Made by a program: the position numbers and the translations under genes | The notes under the pieces: generated by a model | The model's database searches: none | The model's input: the letters and a program-made list of their open reading frames with translations, nothing else | What the model was told of the DNA's origin: nothing | Shown here: piece by piece, positions 13,371 to 15,330 of the stretch | How positions within the stretch are numbered: the stretch's first letter is position 1 | Layout of the letters: every line of letters begins with the position of its first letter | From: an uncultured Eubacteriales bacterium | GTDB taxonomy: Bacteria; Bacillota; Clostridia; Christensenellales; Borkfalkiaceae | DNA length: 15,330 nucleotides | Direction: 5' to 3' | NCBI GenBank assembly: GCA_900548285.1 | Contig: URKE01000047.1 | Coordinates: 1-15,330, forward strand

Positions 13371-15330
13371 ACTGCCAGTTAACCGTTATTTCGCCGGTAT
13401 TGCTTGCGGGCGTTGTGTAAACGTGATTCATGCCGCCTTCCCAAATAACGTTACCTGCTCCGTCAATCTTGATAAATTTATATTCTATCTGCGTATTTGC
13501 GGGTACGCTGATATCGTAGAACCATGTAGGATATACGCCTATCGTCGGAGTATCGTTAAACAGCGGTCCTATTGCTTTTGTCGAATCCCAACTTCCGAGT
13601 TCGGGTACGCTGCCGACGATATAGACGTTCGTCCCATAATCCGTATTCGCGTTATTCACCTTAAAACGAACCGATACTTGAGCACCCGACAAAATATCGA
13701 ATCCGGCAAAAGCCTCACTCGATACACCGCCGGCATTCGTAACAACAACCGCGACTTCCCCGGACACCCCGCCGGGAACAACGGCTTTTATCATGCTGTC
13801 CGACCAAGATACAATCTGCGCATTCGCCGTACCGAAAGTCACGCTTCCCGTTGAATTGCCGAATCCTCGGCCCGTAATTGTAACGGTATTTCCGGGCTTG
13901 CTCATCTTCGGATTGACGTTGCCGATAATCGGATACACTTCATTTGCCGTATATTGCCATACAGCGCATTGACCGGCGCCGAGATAATACTCAGATACGC
14001 TGCCGTTTGTTACCGTAATATTGCCGCCGCCGAGCAGATTTTCCAAAACGTCATAATAAGTACCGTTCGGAAGACCTGACATCAGGTTTTCAAGTTGATA
14101 ACCGCTGCTCTGATTCCTGTTGATTGCCGTCATAACAACGCTGTCACCAAACACTCTTTCAAAAATATAGACGTCGTTATTTAACCATCTCTGCCGTGTA
14201 GAACCATAGGCGAGCGCCGGATTGGTTTTGCGCAAAGGAGCCAATTTGGATATAACCTGAAAAGCCCTCCCGGTCTGACTGAATCCGGTCATATCGGCGC
14301 GATTATAAGGATCGCTCTTACCGCCGGCCGCATCCGCCATATACTGCTCCGTACCGTAATAAATGCAAGGAATGCCGCGAGACGTCATTTGCAGCGTGAA
14401 AGCAATATCCAAAGTTAATTCGTTGTAACCGGCTTCTGTCATAAAGCGGGATTGGTCATGGTTGTCCAGGAAAGTAACCTGATCGTTGATAAAGTCATAA
14501 TCCTGTTCCATCGCCGTCATCGTGTTATGGAAATCAACCATTGTATATCCGCTCGTCATTGCATTGGACAAAGCGTTGCGAATGGCTGTATTATATCTGA
14601 AATCCAACAGGCTCATTCCGCTCTCGTTTGCAAAATTTTCCATATTCGGTTCGGACGTCGTTGCGCTGTGCGACCATTCACCGAAAATAAATACCGGTTT
14701 GTAATCGTATATGTTGTTCACCCAATTCTTCTGCCAACCTGAAGACATATGTTTGACCGCATCGACGCGAATCCCGTCAACGCCTGCATCCAGCCAGACT
14801 CTGATAGCATCTTTCAGGTATTGATCGGTCGTCGCATTCTGCTGGTTCAGATCTGCCAGCCCGAACAACGGAGCATAAACCGTATGTTCCCACGTATCAA
14901 ATTCAGCCCATTGATCAGAAACGTGATTGAATATATTGTTCGTGTCGTTGCTGTAACTGCTTACATACGTGCCGTTTCTGTAAAGAACACCGTCATTCGG
15001 TTGGATTACGCCGTCATATACCGCAAAAGAAGTATGGTTCGGAGCAAAGTCGATTATAACTTTTATGCCTTTAGAATGGGCGGTATCGACAAGTTCTTCA
15101 AACTCTTCCATCGTACCGAAGTATTGATTCGGAACAAAGAAATCTCGCCCCCAATAACCATGATAAGGCGCGCAGCCGTTTGACGGATCGATATAATCGC
15201 TGTTCCGTACGGGTGACGAAATCCATAACGCCGTGACACCTAAATTCGTAAAGTAGTTCTCATTTAATTTTTGCGGCTCAAAAGTAAAGGTAAGTTCCGC
15301 AAAAACGACTAAAAATTGAAAAACGGCAAA
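13369..15330 (-). CDS. secreted GH13 amylase of the CGTase / maltogenic amylase group, 5' end missing
   Basis: Partial gene, 653 codons visible; residues numbered from the right edge. The barrel includes TNLGVTALWISSPVRN (28-43), DFAPNH (94-99), GIRVDAVKH with nucleophile Asp190, FIFGEW with acid/base Glu218 and FLDNHD with Asp292. A domain C, a TIG/IPT domain (about 467-547, with PGNTVTITGRGFGNSTGSVTF) and a C-terminal CBM20 starch-binding domain (about 549-653, with VYIVGSVPELGSWD and WEGGMNHVYTTP) follow. This A-B-C-D-E order is that of cyclodextrin glucanotransferases and the maltogenic amylase Novamyl. CGTase Phe259, just after GEW, is Ser here, which favours hydrolysis. An internal ATG at 15111 falls within the barrel and is not the start. 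The first 20 visible residues do not look like GH13. It is probably secreted and acts on starch outside the cell. Confidence 0.88.
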   Translation of the reverse strand, partial: FAVFQFLVVFAELTFTFEPQKLNENYFTNLGVTALWISSPVRNSDYIDPSNGCAPYHGYWGRDFFVPNQYFGTMEEFEELVDTAHSKGIKVIIDFAPNHTSFAVYDGVIQPNDGVLYRNGTYVSSYSNDTNNIFNHVSDQWAEFDTWEHTVYAPLFGLADLNQQNATTDQYLKDAIRVWLDAGVDGIRVDAVKHMSSGWQKNWVNNIYDYKPVFIFGEWSHSATTSEPNMENFANESGMSLLDFRYNTAIRNALSNAMTSGYTMVDFHNTMTAMEQDYDFINDQVTFLDNHDQSRFMTEAGYNELTLDIAFTLQMTSRGIPCIYYGTEQYMADAAGGKSDPYNRADMTGFSQTGRAFQVISKLAPLRKTNPALAYGSTRQRWLNNDVYIFERVFGDSVVMTAINRNQSSGYQLENLMSGLPNGTYYDVLENLLGGGNITVTNGSVSEYYLGAGQCAVWQYTANEVYPIIGNVNPKMSKPGNTVTITGRGFGNSTGSVTFGTANAQIVSWSDSMIKAVVPGGVSGEVAVVVTNAGGVSSEAFAGFDILSGAQVSVRFKVNNANTDYGTNVYIVGSVPELGSWDSTKAIGPLFNDTPTIGVYPTWFYDISVPANTQIEYKFIKIDGAGNVIWEGGMNHVYTTPASNTGEITVNWQ
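15268..15305. repeat. 9-bp inverted repeat in the amylase 5' region
   Basis: TTTTTGCGG (15268-15276) and CCGCAAAAA (15297-15305) are exact reverse complements 20 bases apart. The left arm coincides with the point where the amylase reading frame stops resembling GH13 proteins. It may mark a rearrangement or an assembly fault near a sequence end. Confidence 0.5.

Noticed and set aside
13348..13854. 168-codon open frame on the plus strand after the regulator gene
   Set aside because: It starts inside the terminator hairpin and is antisense to the TIG and CBM20 domains of the amylase.
15109..15111. ATG at 15111 as start of the amylase
   Set aside because: GH13 barrel sequence continues in frame upstream to the first beta strand, so this is an internal Met.
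1..15330. tRNA, rRNA, CRISPR arrays or riboswitches
   Set aside because: I saw no tRNA-like cloverleaf, rRNA segment, regularly spaced direct repeats, or recognisable riboswitch core; intergenic gaps in the operon are mostly only a few dozen bases or less.

Overview
The window is a starch and maltodextrin utilisation locus, most likely from a low-GC Gram-positive bacterium of the Clostridia type. The evidence for this is strong AGGAGG-type ribosome binding sites, two lipoproteins with Gram-positive-style signal peptides, an ABC sugar importer without its own ATPase gene, a LacI-family regulator and a Listeria-Bacteroides type repeat. A gut member of the Christensenellales or a related group would fit, but that is a guess. 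Both window edges look like ends of poorly preserved sequence: a decayed recombinase on the left and a disturbed amylase N-terminus on the right.

Layout, left to right. Positions 1-1080 hold relics: the C-terminal part of a serine-recombinase-like protein, a GNAT acetyltransferase cut off at its junction with that fragment, and a small zinc-ribbon gene interrupted by a stop codon. From 12015 down to about 1098, seven genes run on the minus strand as one apparent operon: a multidomain surface lipoprotein, a cytoplasmic GH13 maltodextrin hydrolase, the binding protein MalE, permeases MalF and MalG, maltodextrin phosphorylase and 4-alpha-glucanotransferase. Position 12207 starts a divergent LacI-family regulator on the plus strand. 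It ends at a strong terminator, against which a secreted GH13 enzyme of the cyclodextrin glucanotransferase / maltogenic amylase type (minus strand, 5' end outside the window) converges.

How it fits together (inference). The secreted GH13 enzyme, with TIG and CBM20 domains, attacks starch outside the cell. The three-module lipoprotein may hold starch or dextrins at the surface, as SusE/SusF do in Bacteroidetes. MalEFG imports the oligosaccharides. Inside, the GH13 hydrolase, MalQ and the phosphorylase turn them into glucose and glucose-1-phosphate. The ATPase must be supplied from elsewhere.

The most unusual item is the regulator: it carries two complete LacI-type helix-turn-helix domains in tandem before a short, divergent sensor domain. 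The 191-bp divergent region holds two consensus promoters and two nearly identical 16-bp operators in inverted orientation, 87 bp apart, one of them over the start point of the operon. The regulator's own promoter sits so close to its ATG that the mRNA should be leaderless. A hairpin whose only non-Watson-Crick pairs are G-U on the operon's strand follows the lipoprotein gene and may set the high ratio of lipoprotein to downstream enzymes.
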